Of a stretch of 64,000 nt of DNA, positions 52,991-64,000 are shown one piece after another. The notes beneath the pieces were generated by a model. The model had not been told where the DNA came from, ran no database searches, and saw only the letters and a list, made by a program, of their open reading frames with translations. This DNA is from Uloborus plumipes (taxonomy: Eukaryota > Arthropoda > Arachnida > Araneae > Uloboridae). Location: contig JAXGGA010003929.1 in assembly GCA_038373865.1 (NCBI GenBank), positions 31,250-95,249 of the forward strand, read 5' to 3'. How positions within the stretch are numbered: the first letter of the stretch is position 1; every line of letters starts with the position of its first letter. A program made the translations under genes and the position numbers.

Positions 52991-55900
52991 ATTACGTAAA
53001 AAAACAATAATAATCTAAAACAGTCAAATGTTCAAGAAAAAATAATATTGTAGATGTAATAAATTTTAATAAAATTATTCTCTTCATGCAACACGGGCCT
53101 ATTCTTCCATTTAAGTTCATTCAATCAATATCACGAAATAATTCTCAGTTATCTTATTTACATTCATCATAAATTAATAACATCTATCCATCCGTTAACC
53201 ATATAACCTTTCATTGCCGTTCTGACATTTCTAGCCCACAGAAAATATTTCCAAGTGTTTGGCCCTAAACTAAAACCTCCACCTTAATCGTCTTAAAGGT
53301 TCAGCTGGGAAAGAAATAATTCTCTTAATCCTCACTTTATTGCTTAGTTGCCAAGGATTCCAACAAATCCCTTGCTATTGAACATCAGAGGGACATTGCA
53401 GATTTAGAGCTTCGTCTTTTTTCTAATTTAACAGTTCTCGACCTTTTTCTCTATAGCTTCATACATTTAACTTTCGTAAATGTCAGTATACCATTATTTT
53501 ACTAAGAATGAAGTATGATTGCATTTTATATTTCAATTTTATTTCTAAGATTAATAAAAGTATAAAATTCAAAAAAATTACTGGTATACATAGTTTAGAG
53601 TGAATAAAATTATCTAAATGTGTTCATTTAAAGTATTATATGTAAGGCTGGTTCTAGAGTATTGGCAGGCATTTTTTTTTTCTTGTTTGAAGGAATTGTT
53701 TGTTTTTTTAGCCTAAATTAAAGATGTTCGTTGTACCCATTAATTATTTTTCTTCCGTCCTTTTTTTTCGCAAAACATGTTAGCGAAACTGAACATAATA
53801 TAATCCAATAATGAATTATATATTCCTTGAAAGCTATTCTTGAATGAAGAAATTGGTCAATTATCACCCTTCGTTCAATCTATGCAGTAGAAAAAGTTAT
53901 AGAAATTCTGTAACTCTATTAAAGAAAAATCGGAGTTATAACATGGTTTAAACCTTTAGGAAACAGACGGTTAATTTGAAACCAGGTTAACAAGTCAACA
54001 TAAACGGTTTCTGTAGTTTTATGTCTCGATTTTGGCAATTGTAATATAAAAGCATGTTTTGTAATAATGTAATTGGGGTGGTTAAAGTTACTCGGAGAAG
54101 AAGGTTAACTTTGAACTAGGTCAACAACTAATTGTAAACGGATCTTAAAACTTTTATGATTTAATTTTATACTATTTGAAACTTTACCAGATTTTTGTCT
54201 GTTTTACATGAATAGAAAAAATAATATTTTTAAAACATGAATGTACAAATATAATGAACAGAAATCACGAATAAAAGTTATTAATGACTATATTTCTAGT
54301 ATACATGTACCCGTATCTTTATTGTTATAACATTAGGTTTTTTGAGTGTTCATAAAATTTAATTATTCAGGCATTGAACATACAAATGCTTCTCCAGGCA
54401 AACAAGATTTAGTTTCGATGTAAAATGTCTTTTCATTGCATTGTAAGTACTATTTGAGATACGAGGACAAGAACTGCATCTTTATGAACATTTTTGGTTA
54501 GTCAATTCTTATATTAACAAATTAAACTACCGTTAATCTTCTCACAAAGCATTTCTTATACATGTTTTTCCAGAAGTTTTGCCTTAACATAAAACTACAT
54601 CTTCTGAGAATCAATTCAGAAACTAATATTGCTTAAACAAATTATATTTACATTCATAAAATAATGGCTTAGTAGTGAGCATTAAATTTCTTTAACATTA
54701 AGTTTCTGGTTTTATTAAAAATTTAATTCTGATTATAAAAAACACTTAATTTAAAAATAACTGAATTAACTTAATTCTTTTTTGGAAATAAAATCATTTC
54801 ACAAATAAGCTAAATTACGTAAAGGGCCAAAAAAAAAAGGTTAAAAACAGTAGTACGGTTTTATAACATGGCAAATATATTCTGCCTCTTTATATCTTTA
54901 TTTAGCTCTTCTTTAAGACAACTTCACATTAACTAATAATAATTTTAAAATTATTGCTCAGCGTAAAAAAATATATTCCAAAAAACACTTTTATAGTGAA
55001 AATATAAAATTTTCCTTGATATAAAATTCAAAAGAACGTCTTTCTGCAGATCAAAGTCTGAGTAACTGATTTAGCGTGATCTCTCTTAAAAGGTGAAAAA
55101 GAGTGACAGGGAGTCAGAATGAGAAAAAATCAAATTTGGGCTTCAATTGTAAGTCGCGGGATCTTGTCGTGTCGAATTTCAAAAACATCATCTCAATTCA
55201 CTCTGCCGCCGCAGAATAATTTCTCTTGACACAAATGGGATGGAAGAAGTGATCAGCAAAATCTGTCAGAATCGGGAGAGGAACCTAGAAAGAAAAGCGT
55301 TTAAACGAGAAAAGATACTTTTTTTTTTTTCATTTTAATGATTCGGGGATATTTTTTTCTTTTCGAGTTAGCGAAGATGTATTTTTCTAATTGTTCTGAT
55401 TATTTGTTTGCTATGAATGCTATTATTATGACATACATTTATTTTTTCAGTATATTTACTATTTTTTAATCCGAAAAAAATCAATTAAGTTTAAAAATAA
55501 AAAACACATAAGTACATGAATTATAATACACGGTATGAATCTATTATGAAAAAGTACTGCAAAGTTTATTTAATTATTTTCAGCTGATATTCTAAATTGA
55601 TTGATGCCATTATGGAAATAATATCCTCAACTCAGCATAAGGTACTCATATATGTTACTTGTTAAACAAAAATATTGATAAAAATTAATGATAGTACTAA
55701 ATTAATAATTTTCCTTTATAATATGTCATTATAATTGGGATAAAAAAAAACCGTTTTGACTGCATGGAGAAATATACACACTTGTTCTACTTATGTAAGT
55801 ACTTTTTAGCCTAGCGGTAAATAAAATGCATTCCTGAGTTAGCAAATTGATTGGTTTTACTGTATCCTATAAAAATGTACATACATATAAACATATATTT

Positions 55901-58900
55901 TTTAAGTGTTTTTAAAATGCGTAAAAACTTTAAATTTTAAAATAACAGCCATCAATTGCTATCTCAGATTTGTAATCAGCATCAGAATGTAAACTACTGT
56001 TGAAAATAAAAGACCAAATGATGTCGTCAGTTAGGTGGCACTCATTTATTTTTTTAAACGTCATAAAAATATTTTGTTTTTAATCTTTGACTATTTCTTC
56101 CGTTATGAAAGTACTTGTGCAAAAATACATTACAGAAAAAAAGCTTTAAAACGCATGTCTTACCAATAAGATAGCTCTATTTCTGGTACTGATAAATAGA
56201 GCAAATTTTGAACATTCGAAGTATACTCAAATGTACGTTTTATTCCATTCTTATTCTCTTCTTCCAAGACTTATTTAAAGCAGCACTTAGCAATACACCA
56301 CACTATTATTTCCATAAATCGAATACCTGAGGCATGCAAAATATACTGAGCACCCATGAAATGCGCAGTGACTCCATGACATTGAAGGGTATTGTATGTT
56401 AAATATCAAAAGAAACTAAAGCGAGAGTAGATAAATACATTGGAACGGTTCTATTGAGTAATTATCGTTTAACGCAATTTGCTATTGCTAAATTATCCCA
56501 ATAAGGGAATTAACTTCGGAACGTTGTGGAAAAGCAATCCAATTACGATTCATTTTCGAAGAGCAATCTTTCAAATCTTTGTTGCAGTTACTTTCTGATC
56601 TGTAACTGTGTTTCAATTTGTTGGTTCGGCGTTACATGTGAGTAGAGACGGTATGTGGAATTTCTTCAATCTGTAAGCTATAATGAAGTTGATGGTGGTT
56701 CTACGACTTTGCGAAACGTTTTATTCAGCAAGACGCAAAAATTTAGACCAAGAAGCAATTGGACTAAATGTAGCGTGTTAGAAGTGTGAGTTTAAAAAAA
56801 TTATAACTTGAAGTAAGTGTAGATCTGGTTTTATCTGTAATTGATTTACTACTTTGTACGCCAGATGCTCCAAAAGTAAACTAAAAAGATTGACAAAACC
56901 TGAAGTAGCGTGTTAGTAGTGTCAACAGTTAGTAGCAAGTCAGCAGTATACACGATGTACAAGAACCAGCTTCGACTAAAATTAGTACAATTTCTGCGGA
57001 AACCGGTGATAGTTTTCAATAGGACATGATTGCTTATCTTAACGGTGATTTTACAAAATATCACACTTATCACCTTAGCCCAAAAAAAGTGGATATTATT
57101 TCCACTTTTTCAGATAATATAATTTTTATAAAAAAGTTATTAATCGTTCTAACGTCATAGCCATGTAAAAGATACATATAACAGTAAAAGTTACACAAGA
57201 AGGAGTAAAACACTACAAAACAACTGTTATTGCATAATTTGTCTTTGAGATGAAGTCTTAAACAAAATTAAGTGTATAAATTACCATGAGTGGGTTCATC
57301 AGCACTGTGCCTAAGCAAAAGAAATTATATTGCAAATCCCGTAAAAAGTCTGAAACGTTTAAATGCAAGTTATTCTGTCATTTCTTCTAACGGTTTAATT
57401 TAAGAAGCGCATGCTTCAACATAGGTGCAGATACTCCAAAATTGAACTTTTACAACTTTTTCAAAAATAATTATTTAAAAAAAATGTCATACTTACAGAA
57501 AATTTAAGTACCTAAGGCGGTTCCTAATTATACTTAACTTACTATTGCCTACTTTATAATTTTGTTTAGATTCTAATTTAGCGACACAGGCCCCTTGTTT
57601 GTATGGGGTCTGATACAATCGGTTTTCTCCTACACTTACAGATAATTTCGTTTTATAGCTCTACGTCGACTGCGACAACTTCGACTAACAAATATTTCTC
57701 AACTTGCAAATTTCAAAAAAAGAGTATCATTGTCCAGTAGGCTTTGACTTTGTGGCGAATTAAGATTTTTTTCCCTGAAATCTAAATTATGGTTAATTTT
57801 TCTAATCGTTATCTGGCCATCTTTCTCTTTTATCACTTTCATTTTATTTAGTTATTTGTTATTATAAATATATATTCATTAGGTTTTTTTTTTTCTTTTT
57901 GTAAATGTATCTTCAAAAAAATTCCCTAACCACATTACTTGACTTTTCTTCCTCTAAATACGTAATCAATAGAATTAGCATTTTTCAAGCGACCGCTTTT
58001 ATTTCTTTCCGCCGGACGAAAACAAATCACGCATCTTAAGAGCAAAATACGCTCCTTTTACTACACTGAATTTCCGTAATATTCCATTGGAAAATAAAAA
58101 GCATAGAACTGTTACTTTAACTGAAGAAAACATTTTAGTATTCCCCGTAACACAAAGAGAAAACATAAAACAGAGACAGTGTAATGAACCGACTTTTGTA
58201 TTTATGCAAATAAAACACGTTTCACTGTAATAAACTTGGTTGGAATTCTGTTCTACTTATTAGATCTCTTTAATGCATCTTGAAAGAGATACTCTGCTGT
58301 TACGCAATGCTTGCTGCGCACAAAATCCTTTTTTTTTTTTTTTTTGTAATCTAAAAAATGTATTTGAACTGTGCTATATGCATCATGCATATTTTTTCGC
58401 TTTCTGAATATTAACAACAATGTCTAAAATTATAATTTTTGTTCGATTGATTTTAACTCACTTTTAGATAAGTTCTCGTTTTAAAATGCTTGTAAATTCT
58501 AAAAGAAAAATTTCACAAATGTTTAAGGATTCTTGATGCAAACGAAAATTGTTTGAATCATAGTTATTGTTTCAAGAATATGGAAGATTCTAAATAATCG
58601 GATTGTCAAACTAAACAGCGTACTCATTGCAACGAAAATAAAATGAAATGTTAGTAAACAGAACGGTCGCAGTAAAACAAATAAATATGCACGAAATGTA
58701 AAACTATATAACAAAATCGTTTCTGTACTAGGAAAGAAAAACGCAAAAATCTCAATAATTTTATTTTTTTTGTTTAGTTATTTTTGTTTTTCCCTTTACT
58801 TTTTTTATATATTTAATTTATTCTATTTGTTTTATTTATTTATTTTAAGCGAAGAAGTGGTGCTAAATAAACTTCAATATATTTACCTGGCATTTTGAGA

Positions 58901-61736
58901 TAAAATTTTAAGAGTAATAACTAAATATATATATTTTTTGAATATAGTTGGTTTTAGTAGCGTTTAATTAATATATAACTTTTCTATCATTTTTTTAAAT
59001 ATTTTTCAGTATACAATTTTTGAATATTAGTAGAACATTACTTCCAGTAAACTAATCTTCAGGTGATTTCTCCTAAGTCAAATAACATGAAACTTTAATT
59101 TTTTATTTCATGTGTTTGAAACAACAGTTCCTCTAATTAACTATATTCTCTAGTACGTTATTTTTTCCGAAGACTATGCTATTAAAATATAAAAACTACA
59201 AAGGAAAGACAAAAAACGCGGAAAAAAAATCGACAAAGTCAAGCACAACATTGTGATCTGTCATTTGCGAGAAAAAAGAAGTCGCCCTTATCTCTTAATG
59301 AACACGAAATAAATGTCTTGTGTTATTGACGGATATTTCATCTTTGAATGACTTTTTCTTTATTTCCTTTGTTGACTTAACGAAATGTGAAAGGAAAAGG
59401 GAAAGAATCTCCGTAATACATTTTCTTTCCTAGCTTTATAAGTTTCTTGTAATTAATGACATCACTGGTAATACTTTAGGAGCTTTTTACATCGCACTTT
59501 ATGTGTTTATTGATTTTTTTAGCATTATTATTACACATTTTTATAGCTAAAATAATAGCAATAATTTGTTTCAACCCAATTTTTTCTTTATCTTGTTGAC
59601 TTTTTTTCTCTTATACTAGATATGAAATTCAAGGAAAAAAATACAGATGAGCTAGTTCTTTAAAATCTTTTAAAAAATAAACTATACATTAAGAAAATAC
59701 TACTGTCTGATGCAATTGACAGAGCCTTACTTCTAATATATAAATGCATTATTTTTGATCATTTATAGTTGTTTCATCCTGAGAATAATTTTAGGAAATC
59801 AAAATTTAAATATTTTTGCTGCAAAACTATTTTCTATTAGTATGTTTCTGTTAATAAATAATAAGAGGTAAACCTTATTTTAAAATGCACACATTTCTTT
59901 TAGTTTTTTTGAAATTTGAACTTGATAGTTTTGTATTTATTGTAGTTTCCTTTGTTAGCAATACAGTCGTTTAACCTACACCAATAGAGCTTACTTTGTA
60001 ACAACCGAAGTGAAATACGTTTTCATGTTATTTTTATTGTAAAAATAAATAAATCTGTTTTTATAACCATTACTAATTATTACTGACTAATTATTACTAA
60101 TTATTACTTAACCAATATCGCGTAGTTTTTAAACTTTTGAATATATCTATCAAGAAATACAAATAAAAATTGAGTCTCTGGATAAATTTTTGCTAAGGAA
60201 ATCGATTTCGAAAATAATTACATTTTTGTGAACCTAACTTCTTTTGTTATACTAAGCTGCATAAATTCTTCATCTTCAATGTCAATAACTACAAACGCCT
60301 ATTCATCTCGTGTTCTAGATCGCAGTCTAATTTCAAGGTTGACTAAATTTGAATACCTTTTGTACTGCAGTATTCTCACTTCGATGGACACGCCTTAAAA
60401 AGCATTCAGACATGATCTTGCATTCGAAATATCTGCTTCTTGTTATGGTCCAATTAGTTCCAGCTTAGTCTAAAAACAATTTCATCGTTCCAATTTAGCA
60501 GTGGTGCTATAGAAGTGAGTTGTAATTCATGAAATTTTTGTCACGTAAACTTTTATTGGCTTTGAATTGCATGTTCGTAAACTTAGATTGATTTTTAAAA
60601 CAAACAATAATATTAACTGACTCAAGAACATGGTAGTACTGACAAAATGTATGGTTCTAATTTATTTTTAATTACATGCTTTTTGATCGTCTGATTCTTA
60701 AGTGAGTAAATACTTAGAAGATTTTATTTTAAGAAGAAAGAAACATTTTTCGCATTGACATTTAATTTGTTTTTTATGAACTTAAGCATGCAACAAATGA
60801 AATTAATAAGATTTATTGCTTTTAAATATGTTTTATAATATGTATGTACGTTTTGAAAATCTTATTTCTAAGAATAAGTTATAACACCAGTGACATTATA
60901 ACACCAATTACTTTTGAACAACAGTAATTACAAACAAATATTAGTCAAAACAATATTGAGTACGAATTAATTGCTAAGAAATAAATAATGTATTCAAAAT
61001 AAAGGTTATAATTATGCTAGATATATTACCATATGCGTATCCGACGCGAATTAAGCATAGTGATAATAGAAAGAATAAATACATGTGCAATGCTCATTAT
61101 AACAGTTTGACCTAAAAGTTTTTGTGTAAGAAATACTTATTAACTCCTTACAACTGGAGTGTTCAAATTTCTGAACATGAATTATTGGATATTTAAACAT
61201 TCTTTGCGCAACAAAAGAGTATATGATGATAACAGCATCTAAACTACGATTTTCAGCTTTGATACTAAAAAGCTTAGTACTAAAACTTGAATTGTGGACA
61301 CATCATCCAATTGAATTACAAGTACTGCTTTTCAAATATCTGAATTAAAATCAAATTTAGTAGGAATTGCGTTTTATAGAGATTCCTTTCGAGAAAAAGC
61401 TAAGTCATTAAAAAAAAAAATTAAATAAATATTGATAAAAAAATAAATTTGTAGCTATCGATATTATTAATTAAATCCTCGTTTTAGATTAATACTGTAT
61501 TTTATTGATTTGATAAACGTTAGAAAAATAATATTAAGAATGTACTAAACTACATCATGACCAAACAAACAGCATCGTATCAGTATTCAGCAAACCATGA
61601 CTGATTATTGGAAATGCAGAAGAAACCAATACTCAATGAGCGTCCCTTTGGACACAACTTAGTCGAAAGAGATATTTCTTTTACCGTTAAATCATAGACT
61701 GTAAACTTCGATAGTTACATTAGAAGGAAAAAGAAA
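52991..61736. other. AT-rich non-coding stretch (8.7 kb)
   Basis: No transposon or gene recognised apart from the candidate exon at 55198-55284 and a diverged direct repeat at about 53955-54040 and 54095-54175 (ggttaa-tttgaa-c-aggt-aacaa pattern). Open frames at 56849-57073 and 58523-58714 are not coding-like. Confidence 0.45.
55198..55284 (-). CDS. Candidate terminal coding exon, unknown product
   Basis: On the minus strand a T-rich tract ending in ctttctag (an acceptor-like AG at 55285-55286) is followed by 28 open codons and TGA (55198-55200). The predicted peptide starts V-P-L-P-I-L-T-D-F-A-D-H and ends Y-S-A-A-A-E. The block is markedly GC-richer than the surrounding DNA, which is why it stands out. 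No family recognised. It could be a chance open stretch; the gene it would belong to must lie upstream (higher coordinates) across an intron. Confidence 0.3.
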   Translation of the reverse strand, partial: VPLPILTDFADHFFHPICVKRNYSAAAE

Positions 61737-62435
61737 TAAGTAGGGAACTAGGGAGGTTTGACACACTCTCTCTCTCTCTCTCTCATTCATATTTAAACAT
61801 TTATCTAATAGATAGGCATCACGCCGTACTAAGGAATGAAGCATAATCAAAAGTTACTTTTGTTTTTAGCCATTTGGAAGTAGAATCAAAGAGCAATATA
61901 TGTTATGTCTTTTTCAAACAAAAAGTATTTTATATCGTTGCAAGTTCCTCTCACCTTTACTATTCGATATTGACATAAACAAAATTGTACTGAATCAGTT
62001 GTGTATCCGATTAATATACTAAAAGACTACATTCTTATTTTTTGCTTTCACGTCTTATATTGATAGTTTTTATTGTTTTGCTAACTGAAAAAAAGGAGGT
62101 TTGGCTCACTTAAATTGCGGTAGGTTTGACCCGGGTCAAACCTTTTTTTTTAGGGTATACCGATTCGCAAACTGCATACAACATTAAATTTCTGCTAAAA
62201 GTATATTTTTTAAATTCAAATAAAAGAAATGCTTTGTTCTTAACTTGCAATCTGACCTTTGATATTCATTTGAAGCATTATCTGTTAATGCACTATTCCA
62301 ATCAAAATAAAAACAACTGAAATTTGCTTTTCTTCATTTGCTAGAAAACTTATAACGATGCTCAACACATCGTTTACTTTCATCAATTGGTTAAATTTCT
62401 TTATTTTACTGTAACTGAAGTACTGTTGATTTGAT
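61737..62435 (+). repeat. Dispersed repeat of unknown family, copy 2
   Basis: Diverged colinear copy of 52253-52990, same strand, about 9.5 kb away. It includes a (CT)n run (61769-61784) not expanded in copy 1 and a perfect palindrome at 62123-62142 that is decayed in copy 1. Confidence 0.75.
62123..62142. repeat. Perfect 20-bp palindrome
   Basis: GGTTTGACCCGGGTCAAACC. Copy 1 of the surrounding repeat has ggttttaccctggtcaaatc at the same place (52657-52676), so the palindrome is either ancestral and lost there, or newly perfected here. It might be a junction of two inverted ends. Confidence 0.9.
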
Positions 62436-63486
62436 AACGTGAAAGGGTCAATCCATGTGAGATCATACAGACCATGTTGCTCACTATTTTTGATTTTGAA
62501 AACTTTTTGCCTGTTAATTAACTGTTATATTGGGAGCATGAAACAATGGTTTAAAAAATTTTAAACCTTCAGAATTTTTTTTGGCAAGCACTTTTCAGTA
62601 GCTGCGGAAGCGACTTTTCGTGAAAAGAGTACTTTTTTAAGATGCTTGTAACTTTTTTATTTATAAATATATCAAAATGATTTAAAAACCACTTGATTGA
62701 GCAAAAAATGATCTAAATTTCTATACCAGTTAATTTTCTGATAATTAGTAACAAATTTGTGTAAAATTGGCTTAAAAATAAGATTTTTTGTGTGAAATTT
62801 TACATTTTTGGCATAAAAATATTAGTAGAAGGAATTAAGACTCACCCTTACTTTTTTTTCCTTGAATAGATATCTCATAGGACTATTCCCAGAAGTAGTG
62901 TGAAACATTTGAAGACAGTCCTTTTTTTTATATAATTTGTCAAACTTGGCATTTTGGAGAAAAAGTGCTAACTTTGGGATTTAATATCTGAAAAGGGACT
63001 GAATGAAAATCTACAAAAATTTAACTGGATAACCTTCTTATAGTAGTAAATATGTAGAAAAATTTTTATGAGTGATATCGTTCTAGTTTTAGAGATATGG
63101 AGCCGCGAAGTTGACTGAAAAATCTCATTTATTTTGACGCCAAAAAATCATCACATAATGCAAAATTAATTATTCTCATAATATTAGATGAGTTTTTTGT
63201 GGTATAAACTAACCCTTTTACCAAAACATATAATATTTAAATTTATTTTCCATTTACAGAAAGAAATAATTTAGTTATTATGCTTTTATAAATGTATTTT
63301 TTTCTACGTGTCATAAAAACATGATTTTCCACTCTAAAGCTGGGCTTTCACGGTCTTTATGCATCTAGTGAGCAAAGAACAATTATAGTTTTAATCTAAT
63401 CTACAACTCTTCACACATTTTTAAAAGTTTAAAGCGTTAAAACCCCCCTACAGCACCAAAAAGTCGCTCAAAATCCGAATTTAAAC
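62436..63486. other. AT-rich non-coding stretch
   Basis: It starts near gggtcaatccatgtgagatc, which looks like a DNA transposon terminus, but no inverse partner was found in the window. No gene recognised. Confidence 0.4.
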
Positions 63487-63574
63487 TCTAGATCCAGCCA
63501 TTTTCCGTGAGACTGCGTCTGTATAACAGCAGAAAATGGCGGACGTATTTTCGCGGAAAAGGGTAGGATCTAGA
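63487..63574. repeat. 88-bp inverted repeat
   Basis: TCTAGATCC at the left and its exact inverse at the right; the arms extend to about 29 bp with mismatches (ccattttccgtgaga against the inverse of tcgcggaaaaggg). An inner fold pairs attttccg with the nearby agaaaatgg region. The 16-20 bp near the centre are unpaired. Confidence 0.7.
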
Positions 63575-63575
63575 G

Positions 63576-63780
63576 CAGTGTTTCCCAACCTTTTCAAGCT
63601 CATCACCCCCTTCAAGATGCTGACTGACACCTATCGCCCCCCCCCCTTCTTTTTTCTTCCTGGAAAAAACCATAATTTGGAGCAAGTGAACATCTATAAT
63701 ATTAAAAATATAAGTACCTAAAGGAGCGGTAAATTCTTAAGGGGCGATAGGGGGGCGATGGGTATTTAGAAGAGAAAATA
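63576..63780 (+). mobile_element. Left part of a hAT-type MITE
   Basis: It begins CAGTGTTTCCCAACCTTTTC, a typical hAT non-autonomous end (CAGTG fits the end rule), followed by C-rich sequence and later G-rich ggggcgataggggggcgatg, which can pair with the tatcgcccccc run near the left. The right terminus was not found, so the copy is truncated or its limit lies elsewhere. Confidence 0.45.
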
Positions 63781-64000
63781 GCAGTAAAAAAGGGTATCGA
63801 AAACCGAAATTGTAAATATGTACGAAACCGCTTGTTCAGTGTGCAGACAATTAATTACACGTTAAGAAAGAAACAAATTGAAGTTCAAGCGCTTCCTCTT
63901 TGCACCTCGGATTAACCTTAGTGAATATTTTATCATTCACTGTCAATTTTATGAATTTTCAGATTTTCAATTTATTTTCCTTCCAATTTTTTGTTTCAAT
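63781..64000. other. Non-coding end of window
   Basis: Nothing recognised. Confidence 0.4.

Noticed and set aside
62436..62470. gggtcaatccatgtgagatc as a DNA transposon end
   Set aside because: No inverse partner or target duplication found up to 64000.

Overview
The window looks like intergenic or intronic DNA from a repeat-rich, AT-rich animal genome. An arthropod is most likely, and a chelicerate such as a spider is my best guess. This is inferred from the transposon families (a Penelope-like element, piggyBac, Tc1/mariner and hAT relatives, a Ty3/gypsy element with a tRNA-Lys primer site), the long (AT)n microsatellites and the absence of prokaryotic gene organisation. I found no intact host gene. 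One short candidate terminal exon (55198-55284, minus strand) is the only possible host coding sequence.

Layout. 2-298 is the 3' end of a Penelope-like element (GIY-YIG endonuclease), followed at 454-513 by a sequence that folds as a type I hammerhead ribozyme. 1427-2210 is a tandem duplication, one copy of which carries a 409-bp piggyBac-type MITE at TTAA. 6025-8572 is a decayed hAT-like transposon inside an (AT)n tract. 9817-10019 is a MITE. 13597-19934 is a nearly complete, recently inserted Ty3/gypsy LTR retrotransposon with LTRs of 599 and 603 bp, carrying gag, protease, RT/RNase H and integrase but broken by two stop codons and a frameshift. 24545-24772 and 47829-47996 are two copies of one foldback MITE. 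A tRNA-derived SINE lies near 31836. 33383-34655 is a dead mariner-like element.

38278-42649 is the most notable locus: a full-length 4,372-bp hAT-like transposon with 650-bp terminal inverted repeats, an 8-bp target duplication and a spliced transposase gene on the minus strand. It sits exactly on the junction between an (AT)n tract and a Tc1-like element (42655-43916). The older hAT at 6-8.6 kb encodes a relative of the same transposase. 45133-45695 is a second piggyBac deletion derivative, which still encodes the Cys-rich transposase C-terminus. 49014-50203 is a heavily decayed Tc1/mariner copy. 52063-52240 is a pogo-like MITE. 52253-52990 and 61737-62435 are two diverged copies of an unidentified repeat of about 0.7 kb. 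The end of the window has an 88-bp inverted repeat and the start of a hAT-type MITE.

The window is therefore a layered record of transposon insertions. None of the autonomous elements reads as fully intact; the 38-42.6 kb hAT-like element and the gypsy element come closest. The remaining stretches are AT-rich DNA without recognisable genes.
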